A stretch of 64,000 bases of DNA from Microbacterium oxydans (GTDB lineage Bacteria > Actinomycetota > Actinomycetes > Actinomycetales > Microbacteriaceae): NCBI RefSeq assembly GCF_000956525.1, contig NZ_JYIW01000026.1:1088503-1152502 (forward strand). Reading direction: 5' to 3'. Positions 26,407 through 35,493 of this stretch are shown in pieces. Positions within the stretch are counted from its first letter, which is position 1; each line of letters begins with the position of its first letter. The position numbers were made by a program, and so were the translations under genes. The notes beneath the pieces are model-generated. The model was not told the DNA's origin. It saw nothing but the letters and a program-made list of their open reading frames with translations, and did no database searches.

Positions 26407-27108
26407 TCAGTCGCTCATCCGATCGATCGCCGCGGCATCCGCCCGTGCCCCACGCGACCGCGGGGTCCTCGCCTCACGTACTCGACGGATCACGAGGACC
26501 ACGAGTGCGACCGCGATCGCCGTGTAGACCACGGCGTCGACGTATCCGAGGGAGTGCTCGAGCTTCTCGTGCTGGGTGCCGAGGGCGGCGCCGACGCCGA
26601 TGAGCATCGCGTTCCAGATGCCGCTGCCGATGATCGTGTAGACGCTGAAGCGCACGAGTCCCATCCGTGACGCCCCGGCCGGGATCGAGATCAGACTCCG
26701 CACGCCTGGCACCATCCGCCCGACCAGCACGGTCCACGCGCCGCTGCGCGCGAACCAGTGGGATCCTCGGTCGAGGTCGGAACGGCTCACCAGCCGTGTC
26801 GCGGCGAGCAGGCGGATCGCCCGTTCCATCCCGATCGCTGCGCCGAGCCAGTACAACAGCATCGCGCCGATCCACGACGCGGCGGTGCTCCAGACGATGA
26901 GCCAGCCGAGGTTGAGCTCGCCGCTCTGGCTGAGGTACCCGGCGAACGGCAGGATCACCTCGCTCGGGATCGGCGGGATCAGTACTTCGACGAACACGAG
27001 CACACCGACGCCGATATCACCGAGAGCGGTGAGGATATCGGCGGCGAACCCGGTCAGTCCGGTGAAGCCGTGGTCGGCGTTGGTGGCGATGGCAGTGGCG
27101 GGGCTCAT
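26407..27108 (-). CDS. DedA family membrane protein
   Basis: A 233-residue SNARE-associated/VTT-domain protein with five or six hydrophobic segments. Family marks are FVEVLIPPIPSEVILPFAGYL near the N terminus and GRMVPGVRSLISIPAGASRM in the middle, with the conserved Glu, Arg and Pro residues. DedA proteins support membrane homeostasis, and some act as undecaprenyl phosphate or phospholipid flippases. The N-terminal ATG at 27108 has no strong ribosome binding site. The gene is convergent with the tRNA, 17 bases away. Confidence 0.92.
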   Translation of the reverse strand: MSPATAIATNADHGFTGLTGFAADILTALGDIGVGVLVFVEVLIPPIPSEVILPFAGYLSQSGELNLGWLIVWSTAASWIGAMLLYWLGAAIGMERAIRLLAATRLVSRSDLDRGSHWFARSGAWTVLVGRMVPGVRSLISIPAGASRMGLVRFSVYTIIGSGIWNAMLIGVGAALGTQHEKLEHSLGYVDAVVYTAIAVALVVLVIRRVREARTPRSRGARADAAAIDRMSD

Positions 27109-27193
27109 GACGGGCTCGTCTCTGTCTGGGGCTGTCCGGCCATCGTAGGCGAGACAGATGCACTGATCCTGTGCGCGCCGGATGACGGGTCAG

Positions 27194-28042
27194 TCACTTG
27201 CCGAACAGGTCTCGGATGCCGGGGATGCCGAGGTCGCCGAGCTTCTCGCCCCAGCCGCTCGCCGTCTCGCCGAACCCGGAGACCGCTTCTCCGGCTGAGC
27301 CGAGCACCCCCTCGGCCGCACCGGTGATGTGCTCCGCGTCGAACCCGCCGGCGAGCGACTCCACGTCGAGACCCTGCAGCAGCGAGTCGACGTCGAGGCC
27401 CTGCGCGAGCGCGTCGAAGTCGACGCCGAGCCCAGCAGCCTGCTCGAGCAGCGGGCCCGCGACCGAACTCAGCACTGCTCCTCCGGCGACCGCGCCCAGC
27501 AGACCGACCGCCGCACCGCCGACCGCGGCACCGCCGATGCCACCGCCCGCCCTGCCTCCCCGCACTCGCGACAGCAGCGCGCGCATGCGTCCAGGACGAG
27601 CCGCTTCGGTGCGGCCTGCTGCGCGCGCGAGGTCATGGGCGGAGGCGGACGACGGACGTTCGCCCGGCGTGAGCTCCGCCTGCATCCGCTCCTGCACCTG
27701 CGCACGCTGCGCGGGCGTGAGCCGTTCGAACGCTTCCCGATGCATCTGCTCCACCCGGTGCGGGTCGGCAGTCTGCAGGAGATAGTCGTAGCGCGCGATC
27801 GCGGCGCGGTCGGCATCCGAGACCGCGGACGCGCCCGCAGCTCGCGCAGCCCCGACGGGCGGCGGCGGCGCGTAGCCGTCACGGGACGACGAGTGCGCAG
27901 GAGCCGGGCTGTACGGCCGATGCTGCGTCGGTCGTGGCGCTGGAACGGCACCCTGTCGAGCCGAGGAGTCTCCGGACTCGGAGGCCAGGTGCTTCTCGAC
28001 GGCCTTCGCAGCCATGCCGAGCAGGCGGGAGAGCTTTGCCAT
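27194..28042 (-). CDS. Glycine-rich actinobacterial protein of unknown function
   Basis: A 282-residue protein starting MAKLSRLLGMAAKAVEKHL. Residues about 20-85 are Pro/Ser/Ala-rich and probably disordered. A helical domain follows (about 88-160) with ARYDYLLQTADPHRVEQMH, EAFERLTPAQRAQVQERM and PSSASAHDLARAAGR. The last third has a glycine-zipper-like hydrophobic run (GIGGAAVGGAAVGLLGAVAGGAVL) and acidic repeats of the DVDSLLQGLDVESLAGGFD type. Similar proteins in databases are, as I recall, often labelled cation-transporting ATPase, but I see no P-type or F-type motif here and reject that name. GAAGGAA precedes the ATG by nine bases. Confidence 0.85.
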   Translation of the reverse strand: MAKLSRLLGMAAKAVEKHLASESGDSSARQGAVPAPRPTQHRPYSPAPAHSSSRDGYAPPPPVGAARAAGASAVSDADRAAIARYDYLLQTADPHRVEQMHREAFERLTPAQRAQVQERMQAELTPGERPSSASAHDLARAAGRTEAARPGRMRALLSRVRGGRAGGGIGGAAVGGAAVGLLGAVAGGAVLSSVAGPLLEQAAGLGVDFDALAQGLDVDSLLQGLDVESLAGGFDAEHITGAAEGVLGSAGEAVSGFGETASGWGEKLGDLGIPGIRDLFGK

Positions 28043-28342
28043 GGTGGTGATTCCTTCTGTGGCGAGTGGACAGCCACGGAATCTCCGCGAGATCGAGACG
28101 AGGAGGGTCACCATGACGGTCCGTGAACACGGACGCCAGGTCTCCTCCGCCCCGAGGGGCCGGTGGGCCGGGACACGACTTCATGTCCGTAATGACGACA
28201 CCACCGCAGACGGGAGTACTCCCCTTGCTGTTCCCGACCGTAGCGGGGTCAGCTATGAATCGTGTGCGAACTGCATGGTGGGTGAACGACGAACGGCCCC
28301 GCGCGAGTGCGCGAGGCCGTTCGATCGTGGGTGAGCGTCCGA
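28043..28342. other. 300-base stretch without a supported gene
   Basis: This interval separates the glycine-rich protein gene from ndh. It must hold the promoter of the former and does hold the ndh terminator at 28290-28323. A plus-strand 73-codon open frame (28113-28334) follows a good AGGAGGG sequence, but its third positions are less G/C-biased than in neighbouring genes and it runs through the terminator stem, so I do not call it a gene. Confidence 0.6.
28290..28323 (-). terminator. Terminator hairpin after ndh
   Basis: CGAACGGCC / GGCCGTTCG outer stem and CGCGC / GCGCG inner stem separated by one mismatch, with a GAGT loop. On the minus strand it lies 20 bases after the ndh stop codon. 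Confidence 0.75.
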
Positions 28343-29887
28343 CTACTTGGCGGCAGCCTCGGTCACCGCAGCGTGCTCGGCGGGGTCGGTCGTCGCCTCG
28401 CCGGGAGCCGCAGCAGCAGGTGCCTTCTTCGCGGGCGCCTTCTTGGCCGGGGCCTTCTTGGCGGGTGCCTTCGCAGCCGGCTCGGCCTTCACGGCAGCCG
28501 GGGTCTCCGCAGCGGCTGGTGCCTTCGCGGCGGCGGGTGCTGCCGGCGCGGCCGGAGCGTCGGCTGCCGGACGCGGGCGAGCGGCGAACTCCTCGAACAC
28601 GTAGCGCGGATTCTGCACGGTCTCGAGGTTCACGAGGTCGCGGCCGAGCCACAGGTTGTTCCACCAGCCCCCGATGACGCGGAACTTGCGCTCCCACGTC
28701 GGCATCGCCAGGCCGTGGTACCCACGGTGCGCGACCCAGGCGACGAAGCCCTTGAGCGCGATCTTCCCGGACTGGAAGACACCGTTGTAGAGGCCGAGAC
28801 CTGCGACGGCACCGAGGTTCTTGTGGAAGTACTCCTTGGGGTTCTCCCCACGGAGCACGGCGACGAGGTTCTTCGCGAGCAGCTTCGCCTGACGCACGGC
28901 GTGCTGGGCGTTCGGCACGCAGAACCCGCCGACACCGCCACCCGACAGGTCGGGAACAGCCGAGACGTCACCGGCAGCCCAGGCACCCTCGACGAACGCC
29001 TCGGGCGTTCCGACTCGCAGATCGGCACGGGTCTGGATGCGACCGCGCTCCTCGACGGGCAGGTCGCCGCCGCGGACGACGGTCGGGTTGGCCATGACGC
29101 CGGCGGTCCAGACGATGACATCGGTCGGGATGACCTCGCCGGTGGAGAGCTCGACGTTGCCGTCGACCGCGCTGGTGAGCTGCGTGTCGAGGTGCACGTT
29201 GGCGCCGCGCTTGGCGAGGTCCTTCAGCACCCACTCGCTCGTCTGCAGCGAGACCTCGGGCATGATGCGGCCCATCGCCTCGATGAGGTGGAAGTGCGTG
29301 TCCTCGAAGCGCAGCTGCGGGTACTTGCCCACGAGCGAGGAGGCGAGCGAACGCAGCTCGGCGAAGACCTCGATGCCGGCGAAGCCACCGCCGACGACGA
29401 CGACCGTGAGCAGGCGATCGCGCTCGGGGCCGGCCGGCAGCGATGCAGCCTTGTCGAAGTTCGACATGACGCGGTCGCGGATCGCGACGGCCTCTTCGAT
29501 CGTCTTCAGCCCGATCGCGTTGTCGGCGATGCCCGGGATCGGGAACGTACGCGACACGGCACCGGCGGTGACGACGATCTGGTCGTACGCGAATTCGTAG
29601 GGGTCACCCACCGGAGGGGTGATCGTCGCCGTCTTCTCGGCGTGGTTGATGTTCGTGACCTTCGCCGTGAGCACGTTCGTGCGCTTGAGGTGACGACGAT
29701 GCGCGACCACGGAGTGGCGGGCCTCGATCGAACCGGCGGCGACCTCGGGGAGGAAGGGCTGGTACGTCATGTACGGCAGCGGGTCGACCATGGTGACCTC
29801 GGCCTCACCCTTGCGGAGGTGCTTCTCGAGCTTCCACGCGGTGTAGAAACCGGCGTAGCCGCCACCGACAATCAGAATCTTGGGCAC
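28343..29887 (-). CDS. ndh: Type II NADH dehydrogenase with Ala/Lys-rich tail
   Basis: A 514-residue single-subunit NADH:quinone oxidoreductase. The FAD site is ILIVGGGYAGFYTAWKLE at the N terminus, the NADH site is VVVVGGGFAGIEVFAEL, and GAWAAGDVSAVPD and CVPNAQHAVRQAKLLAKN are family blocks; the region FVAWVAHRGYHG with WNNLWLGRD is the membrane-binding part. It passes electrons from NADH to menaquinone without pumping protons. After about residue 438 the protein has a 75-residue tail made almost only of Ala, Pro, Lys and Glu with repeated PAKKA units, like histone H1-type tails; this is not needed for catalysis. AAGGAG precedes the GTG start. Confidence 0.95.
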   Translation of the reverse strand: MPKILIVGGGYAGFYTAWKLEKHLRKGEAEVTMVDPLPYMTYQPFLPEVAAGSIEARHSVVAHRRHLKRTNVLTAKVTNINHAEKTATITPPVGDPYEFAYDQIVVTAGAVSRTFPIPGIADNAIGLKTIEEAVAIRDRVMSNFDKAASLPAGPERDRLLTVVVVGGGFAGIEVFAELRSLASSLVGKYPQLRFEDTHFHLIEAMGRIMPEVSLQTSEWVLKDLAKRGANVHLDTQLTSAVDGNVELSTGEVIPTDVIVWTAGVMANPTVVRGGDLPVEERGRIQTRADLRVGTPEAFVEGAWAAGDVSAVPDLSGGGVGGFCVPNAQHAVRQAKLLAKNLVAVLRGENPKEYFHKNLGAVAGLGLYNGVFQSGKIALKGFVAWVAHRGYHGLAMPTWERKFRVIGGWWNNLWLGRDLVNLETVQNPRYVFEEFAARPRPAADAPAAPAAPAAAKAPAAAETPAAVKAEPAAKAPAKKAPAKKAPAKKAPAAAAPGEATTDPAEHAAVTEAAAK

Positions 29888-29907
29888 AGGGGGACAACTC
29901 CTTGGAG

Positions 29908-31209
29908 TCAGGGTTGTGGCGTGCGAGATGCGCGCGCCGATCGGATGCGCCGGGCAGCAGCGGTGACGCCAAGCGCTATCAGGATACCAGGGACTGTGAG
30001 CGCGATGAGCGGCAGGGTACCGTAGCGCAGTGAATCAGCGCTGGGAAGGAGCGGGGAACCGGCTTCCGTCGGGGCATCCGCGTCCGGAAGCGGCGGCACC
30101 TGCACCGGCGTCATGGTGGCCTCCGGCTGCGGCTCGGTCGCCGCTCGACGGTACAGGCGGATCCATTCGGCGAGGTCACCCATCGGATTCTTGTCGACCG
30201 AGGGCAGGACTGCGTTGATCGCGGCCGCCGCATCGACGAGCCCGTAGCCGTAGAGCGGATCCTGCGGCTTGATCGCGCCATCGACGGGGATCGCCGTCTT
30301 GATGATCCGGTTGATGACGTCGTTCGCCTTCAGGTCGGGATGCGCGGAGCGGATGAGGGCAGCGATCCCCGCCACGATCGGGGCGGCCCCACTGGTACCT
30401 CGCCAGGAGGCGAGCTTGCCGTCGGCCGACATGCCGAGCAGCCCCTCACTGGGTGCCGAGATGCCGATCGTGATCCCCTGGGTCGAGGCTTCGACGCTGG
30501 CCGTGCCGGTCTGGTCGACGCCGCCGACCGTGAGCACACCGGGGATCGTGGCGGGCGCCCCGATGATGCTGGTGCCGCTCCCCCGGTTGCCGGCCGCGAC
30601 GACGACCACGACGTCGTGTTCGAAGGCGTAGAGGAACGCATCGTCCCAACTCGTGTCCCAGTCGAGGGTGTTCGTCGTGAACGAGAGATTGATGATGTCG
30701 GCGCCGTTGTCGACGGCCCAGCGCATCCCCTTCGCGACCTGCTCCGTGAACGGGACAGCGGCAGCCGCGCCGAACCCGACCGAGATCGACAGCAGGTTCG
30801 CCTCCGGCGCCACGCCGATCATCCCGGTGCCGTCCGGGGCTCCCCGTCCGGCGGCGAGCGAGGCCACCCAGGAGCCGTGATTGCCGTCGAGCGCGCCGAG
30901 CGGGGTCCGGCCGTCCGGGGTGCCGGTGCCCGAGACATCGGTGCCGCCGACGACGGCGTCGCCGAAGGTCTCCGGCACCTTGCCGATGCCGGTGTCGATC
31001 ACGGCGATCGTCACACCCTTGCCGCGGGTCGTCTGCCAGGCCTCGCGGATGCGGGCGCCGTCGAGCCAGTACTCGGAGGCACGGGTCGGGTCGCTCGGAT
31101 CATCCGGCACCGGGCCGGTGCTGGGCGGTGCGGTCGCGCCGAGGAGCAGGACGGATGCCGCCACCACCGCGATGGCGGCGGCGCTGCGCAGCATCCGTCG
31201 TGCGGTCAT
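29908..31209 (-). CDS. Membrane-anchored subtilisin-like (S8) serine protease, mycosin-like
   Basis: A 433-residue secreted protease. An N-terminal signal peptide (about 5-28, LRSAAAIAVVAASVLLLGATA) is followed by the S8 domain with VIDTGIG (Asp), DGNHGSWVASLAAG (His), VVAAGNRGSG (oxyanion Asn) and RGTSGAAPIVAGIAAL (Ser). After a Pro-rich linker a single C-terminal membrane segment (about 395-415) anchors it. Signal peptide, S8 domain and C-terminal anchor are the layout of type VII secretion mycosins, but no ESX genes are nearby. The ATG at 31209 overlaps the DUF501 stop codon, so it belongs to the eno-ftsB-DUF501 unit, where mycobacteria have a Ppx/GppA phosphatase. Confidence 0.93.
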   Translation of the reverse strand: MTARRMLRSAAAIAVVAASVLLLGATAPPSTGPVPDDPSDPTRASEYWLDGARIREAWQTTRGKGVTIAVIDTGIGKVPETFGDAVVGGTDVSGTGTPDGRTPLGALDGNHGSWVASLAAGRGAPDGTGMIGVAPEANLLSISVGFGAAAAVPFTEQVAKGMRWAVDNGADIINLSFTTNTLDWDTSWDDAFLYAFEHDVVVVVAAGNRGSGTSIIGAPATIPGVLTVGGVDQTGTASVEASTQGITIGISAPSEGLLGMSADGKLASWRGTSGAAPIVAGIAALIRSAHPDLKANDVINRIIKTAIPVDGAIKPQDPLYGYGLVDAAAAINAVLPSVDKNPMGDLAEWIRLYRRAATEPQPEATMTPVQVPPLPDADAPTEAGSPLLPSADSLRYGTLPLIALTVPGILIALGVTAAARRIRSARASRTPQP

Positions 31210-31748
31210 ACCGCTGACGCCGACTCGTCGCGAAGCGCTGCTCCGGGGTCGTCGCAGCGGCACTCCGCCGGGGTCCAGGACGACCGGGCGAGCGCTTCGT
31301 CGCCGATCGGGTTGACGCCGGGGCCTGCGGCCAGCGCGTGACCGGCGAGGGCGTGCAGGCACTTCACGCGCGTCGGCATGCCGCCTGCCGAGATGCCGTC
31401 GATCTCTTCGACGTCACCGAACTGCGCACGGTCGGCGAGGTACGCCAGGTGCGCGGAGCGGTAGCCGGCGGCGACGGACTCGTCCTCGGCGAGAAGAGCG
31501 GCGAGCTCAGGCATGACCTGCGTCGCCTCGAGCGTCGACATCGCCGCAGTGGCCGCCGGATGCGTCAGGTAGTAGAAGGTGGGGAACGGCGTGCCGTCGG
31601 GCAGCCGAGGAGCGGTCGACACGACGGTCGGGTTGCCGCACACGCATCGGGCTGCGATGCCGACGACGCCGCGGACCGGTCGACCGAGCTGGGCCGAGAC
31701 GACGGCGAGTTCGGCGGATGTCGGGGCGGGGAAAGGCGGCGTGGTCAC
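31206..31748 (-). CDS. DUF501 protein
   Basis: A 180-residue cytoplasmic protein of the actinobacterial DUF501 family, recognised from AARCVCGNPTVVSTAPRLPDGTPFPTFYYLTHP, from GMPTRVKCLHALAGHAL and from its position after enolase and ftsB (Rv1025 in M. tuberculosis). Paired cysteines (CVCG and CRC near the C terminus) hint at metal binding, which is inference. The function is unknown. GTG at 31748 is supported by TACGCT six bases upstream. It overlaps the subtilase gene by four bases. Confidence 0.92.
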   Translation of the reverse strand: MTTPPFPAPTSAELAVVSAQLGRPVRGVVGIAARCVCGNPTVVSTAPRLPDGTPFPTFYYLTHPAATAAMSTLEATQVMPELAALLAEDESVAAGYRSAHLAYLADRAQFGDVEEIDGISAGGMPTRVKCLHALAGHALAAGPGVNPIGDEALARSSWTPAECRCDDPGAALRDESASAV

Positions 31749-31760
31749 CCCACCAGCGTA
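31749..31760 (-). promoter_or_regulatory. Leaderless -10 element of the DUF501 gene
   Basis: TACGCT (31760-31755), GGTGGG, GTG. It suggests an extra internal promoter inside the eno-ftsB-DUF501-subtilase unit. Confidence 0.45.
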
Positions 31761-31795
31761 CGGGAGCAGACCGGGAATCCCCTCCGCGCTGCCCC

Positions 31796-32356
31796 TCAGC
31801 GGGTGACGGCGGCGGTGTCGCTCAGACCGGCCGAGGTCAGCGTGCGCAACAGCTGCGGCATCCAGTCCGCTGGCTTCTCCTCGAGGGTGTCGCTCACCGG
31901 GTCCTGCTCTCGAGGCAGCGCCGCGGCATCCAGATCGTTGTCGATCAGGTACACCACCTCGCCCGGCTTGACGTAGTACAGGCGCTCGCGCGCCTGGGTC
32001 GTGATGTACGCGGGATCCTGCCAGCGCTCGCGCTCCTTCTGCAGCGCTGCGATCTCGGTCTCGCTGACCTGCACCGAGGCCTCGAGCGCCGCGATCTTCT
32101 GGCGCTGGTCGATGAAGGTGCCGAGCGTGGGCACGAGCACCCAGGCCCCGAGCACGACCAGCGACAGCATGATCACCGAGAACGCGGACAGGCGGATGCC
32201 GGAGGCCCACTCGCGGACGTCCACGCGCGGTGCTCCCTCGCGCTGCGCGCCTCGAGGGCGCGGCGTTCGCGGGGTCTTCGCCCGTGCGCCGGGCTTCGCG
32301 CTCTGCGCGGCCGATGCACCAGGAGACGCCGAAGGAGGAGCCGGTCGTCGTGCCAC
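31796..32356 (-). CDS. ftsB: Septum formation initiator, FtsB/DivIC family
   Basis: A 186-residue bitopic division protein. A basic, Pro/Ala-rich cytoplasmic N terminus of about 55 residues is followed by one membrane segment (about 57-78, SAFSVIMLSLVVLGAWVLVP), a short coiled coil (QRQKIAALEASVQVSETEIAALQKER) and the conserved ARERLYYVKPGEVVYLI block. It should act in the FtsQ-FtsB-FtsL complex at the septum. It starts with GTG after GGAGGAGCC and lies 57 bases downstream of eno, the standard actinobacterial order. Confidence 0.93.
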   Translation of the reverse strand: MARRPAPPSASPGASAAQSAKPGARAKTPRTPRPRGAQREGAPRVDVREWASGIRLSAFSVIMLSLVVLGAWVLVPTLGTFIDQRQKIAALEASVQVSETEIAALQKERERWQDPAYITTQARERLYYVKPGEVVYLIDNDLDAAALPREQDPVSDTLEEKPADWMPQLLRTLTSAGLSDTAAVTR

Positions 32357-32413
32357 GGCTCCTCCTCCGTCACTGCCGCATCTGGTGTGCGGCGCCTACT
32401 GTCTCAGTTGCGC

Positions 32414-33709
<1,296 letters not shown>

Positions 33710-33761
33710 TCAGGGAAAGGTGTGTGTGGAGCGTCGTCGATCCGCGCCCAGTCTAGCTCGC

Positions 33762-33783
33762 CCCTTCGACAGGCTCAGGGACC
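33762..33783. repeat. Single intergenic copy of the 22-bp repeat
   Basis: CCTTCGACAGGCTCAGGGAC with flanking C residues, in the 136-base gap between eno and the O-methyltransferase gene. It is identical over 22 bases to the copy inside ppc at 50928. Confidence 0.9.
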
Positions 33784-33830
33784 CATGACGGGGAGGCCGG
33801 GGGTCGGGCGCAGGTCGGCGACCGGCGCCG

Positions 33831-34490
33831 TCACACCACGAGGGCGAGCGCTACGCCGTCCCAGCCCTTGACCCCGACGGTCTGCAGCGCGGTGGCATCG
33901 AAGCGGGGGTCCTCCCCCAGCATCCGCAGTCCGTCGCGCGTGCCGTTGACCTTCGGGTCCGTCGAGTCGTGGCGCACGATCTCGCCCTCCCTGCCGATGT
34001 TGTCGAGCACGATCACGGTGCCGGGGTGGCCGAGCTTCGCGGCCCAGTCGAGGTAGATCGTGTTGGATTCCTTGTCGGCGTCGATGAAGACCAGATCGAA
34101 TCCGCCGTCCAGCGTCGGCAGCACGTCTGCGCCCCGACCGACACGGATCTCGACTCGGTCGCCCACACCGGCGGCGTCGATGCTCGACCGCGCCACTGCG
34201 GCGTTCTCCGCCTCGGCCTCGACGGTCACGACACGCCCCTCTGGACCCACCGCCCTGGCGAGCCAGATCGTCGAATAGCCGCCGAGCGTGCCGATCTCGA
34301 GCACTCTGCGCGCACCGCTGATCCGCACCAGCAGGTTCAACAGCTTGCCGCCGACCGGCGCGACCTCGATCTCGGGGAGACCGGCCGCACGCTGCGCCTC
34401 GAGCGCGTGCTCGAGTGCTGGATCGTGACCGACGAGCGTGTCGGCGAGGTAGGCGTCGGCATTCGACCATGCTGCTGGCGTTGATTCCAT
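33831..34490 (-). CDS. O-methyltransferase (class I, family 3)
   Basis: A 219-residue SAM-dependent enzyme of the Methyltransf_3 (catechol/caffeoyl-CoA-like) family. Motif I is VLEIGTLGGYSTIWLA, followed by VVTVEAEAENAAVAR, the metal-site region LVFIDADKESNTIYLDWA and IVLDNIGREGEIV. Members methylate catechols, phenolics or flavonoids using a divalent metal; the substrate here is not known. ATG at 34490 is taken; an upstream TTG at 34502 is possible. It is monocistronic, downstream of the CPBP protease gene on the same strand. Confidence 0.9.
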   Translation of the reverse strand: MESTPAAWSNADAYLADTLVGHDPALEHALEAQRAAGLPEIEVAPVGGKLLNLLVRISGARRVLEIGTLGGYSTIWLARAVGPEGRVVTVEAEAENAAVARSSIDAAGVGDRVEIRVGRGADVLPTLDGGFDLVFIDADKESNTIYLDWAAKLGHPGTVIVLDNIGREGEIVRHDSTDPKVNGTRDGLRMLGEDPRFDATALQTVGVKGWDGVALALVV

Positions 34491-34536
34491 GGGCTCAGCC
34501 AACCGCGGGCGCCGGTGACCGTCAAGTGGTCAGCGG

Positions 34537-35490
34537 TCAGGAACGCGGCGCCGAGAGCAGCCGTCCCCGTGCGCCGGCGAGCTCGGGCTGCTGCCGGAAC
34601 TGGCCGGTCAGCGTGAGCACCACGATGACCACGGCGATCACGATCCACGCCGCCACCCCCAGCGGCCCCGCGAGCGCGAGGTCGGGCTGGGTCGCCGCGA
34701 AGATCAGGATCATGCCGCCTGCGGCGTTCAGCGAGCCGTGGGCGATCACGGCGGGCCACACGGATGCGGAGCGCAGCCGCAGCCAGCCAAGCAGCACACC
34801 CCACGCGACGCAGCCACCGATCATGAACAGCACGCCGGTGATGTCGGTGCGCCCGAAGTTGTAGCCGAGGAGGATGACCGGGCTGTGCCAGAAGCCCCAG
34901 ATCGCTCCGCTCAGCAGGAGCGACGGCCAGGTGCCGAGCGGCCGCAGAGCCGGCAGCAGCCAGCCGCGCCAACCGAGCTCCTCGCCGAACGCCGGGATCG
35001 CGTTGATGAGCGCTCCGACCGGGATCATCGCGAGCTGCGCAGCGACGAGCACGCCGATCGGGGGCAGCGGAACGCCCTCGGGGAGCAGCGCCTCGAGCTG
35101 CGCCGAGAATCCGGAGAAGGCCAGGTCGAGCTGCACGAACCCGAGTACTGCGGCAACCAGGATGCTGAGGGCGACGAGCACGGGCGGTGCCAACCAGGCG
35201 AGCACCAGCAGCCAGATGACGCGCTTCGCCGGACGCAGCGGCCACAACCCGAGGAACCGGACACGCTCGCCCTTCGCCGGGACACGCAGCACGAACGTGA
35301 CCACGAGCGCGGCGAGCGCAGGCGTGAACATCATGATGGGGAGGAGCACGGCGGTGACCGGCTCGGCGAGGCCGTCGCCGAGCCACAGCGGCAGACTCAC
35401 GAGCCAGGCGAGGCCGCACGCGAGCACCGTGTAGGCGATGACAGCGGTCCAGGGGACCCGGCGGGTGCTGTCGACGAGGGAATCGGTCAT
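34537..35490 (-). CDS. CPBP family intramembrane metalloprotease
   Basis: A 317-residue membrane protein with about eight hydrophobic segments. The CAAX/bacteriocin-processing family motifs are present: FGEELGWRGWLLPAL (EExxxR), IWGFWHSPVIL (FxxxH) and VIAHGSLNA (HxxxN). Family members act as CAAX proteases, as bacteriocin maturation or immunity factors, or as anti-sigma factor proteases. It follows the DUF1648 gene after only three bases and is the third gene of a GntR-controlled unit. The substrate is not evident. Confidence 0.93.
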   Translation of the reverse strand: MTDSLVDSTRRVPWTAVIAYTVLACGLAWLVSLPLWLGDGLAEPVTAVLLPIMMFTPALAALVVTFVLRVPAKGERVRFLGLWPLRPAKRVIWLLVLAWLAPPVLVALSILVAAVLGFVQLDLAFSGFSAQLEALLPEGVPLPPIGVLVAAQLAMIPVGALINAIPAFGEELGWRGWLLPALRPLGTWPSLLLSGAIWGFWHSPVILLGYNFGRTDITGVLFMIGGCVAWGVLLGWLRLRSASVWPAVIAHGSLNAAGGMILIFAATQPDLALAGPLGVAAWIVIAVVIVVLTLTGQFRQQPELAGARGRLLSAPRS

Positions 35491-35493
35491 GTG

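Noticed and set aside
28307..30025. 572-codon plus-strand open frame opposite ndh
   Set aside because: It lies over the well-supported ndh gene, its composition is dominated by Arg, Asp and Gly, and it contains no recognisable domain.
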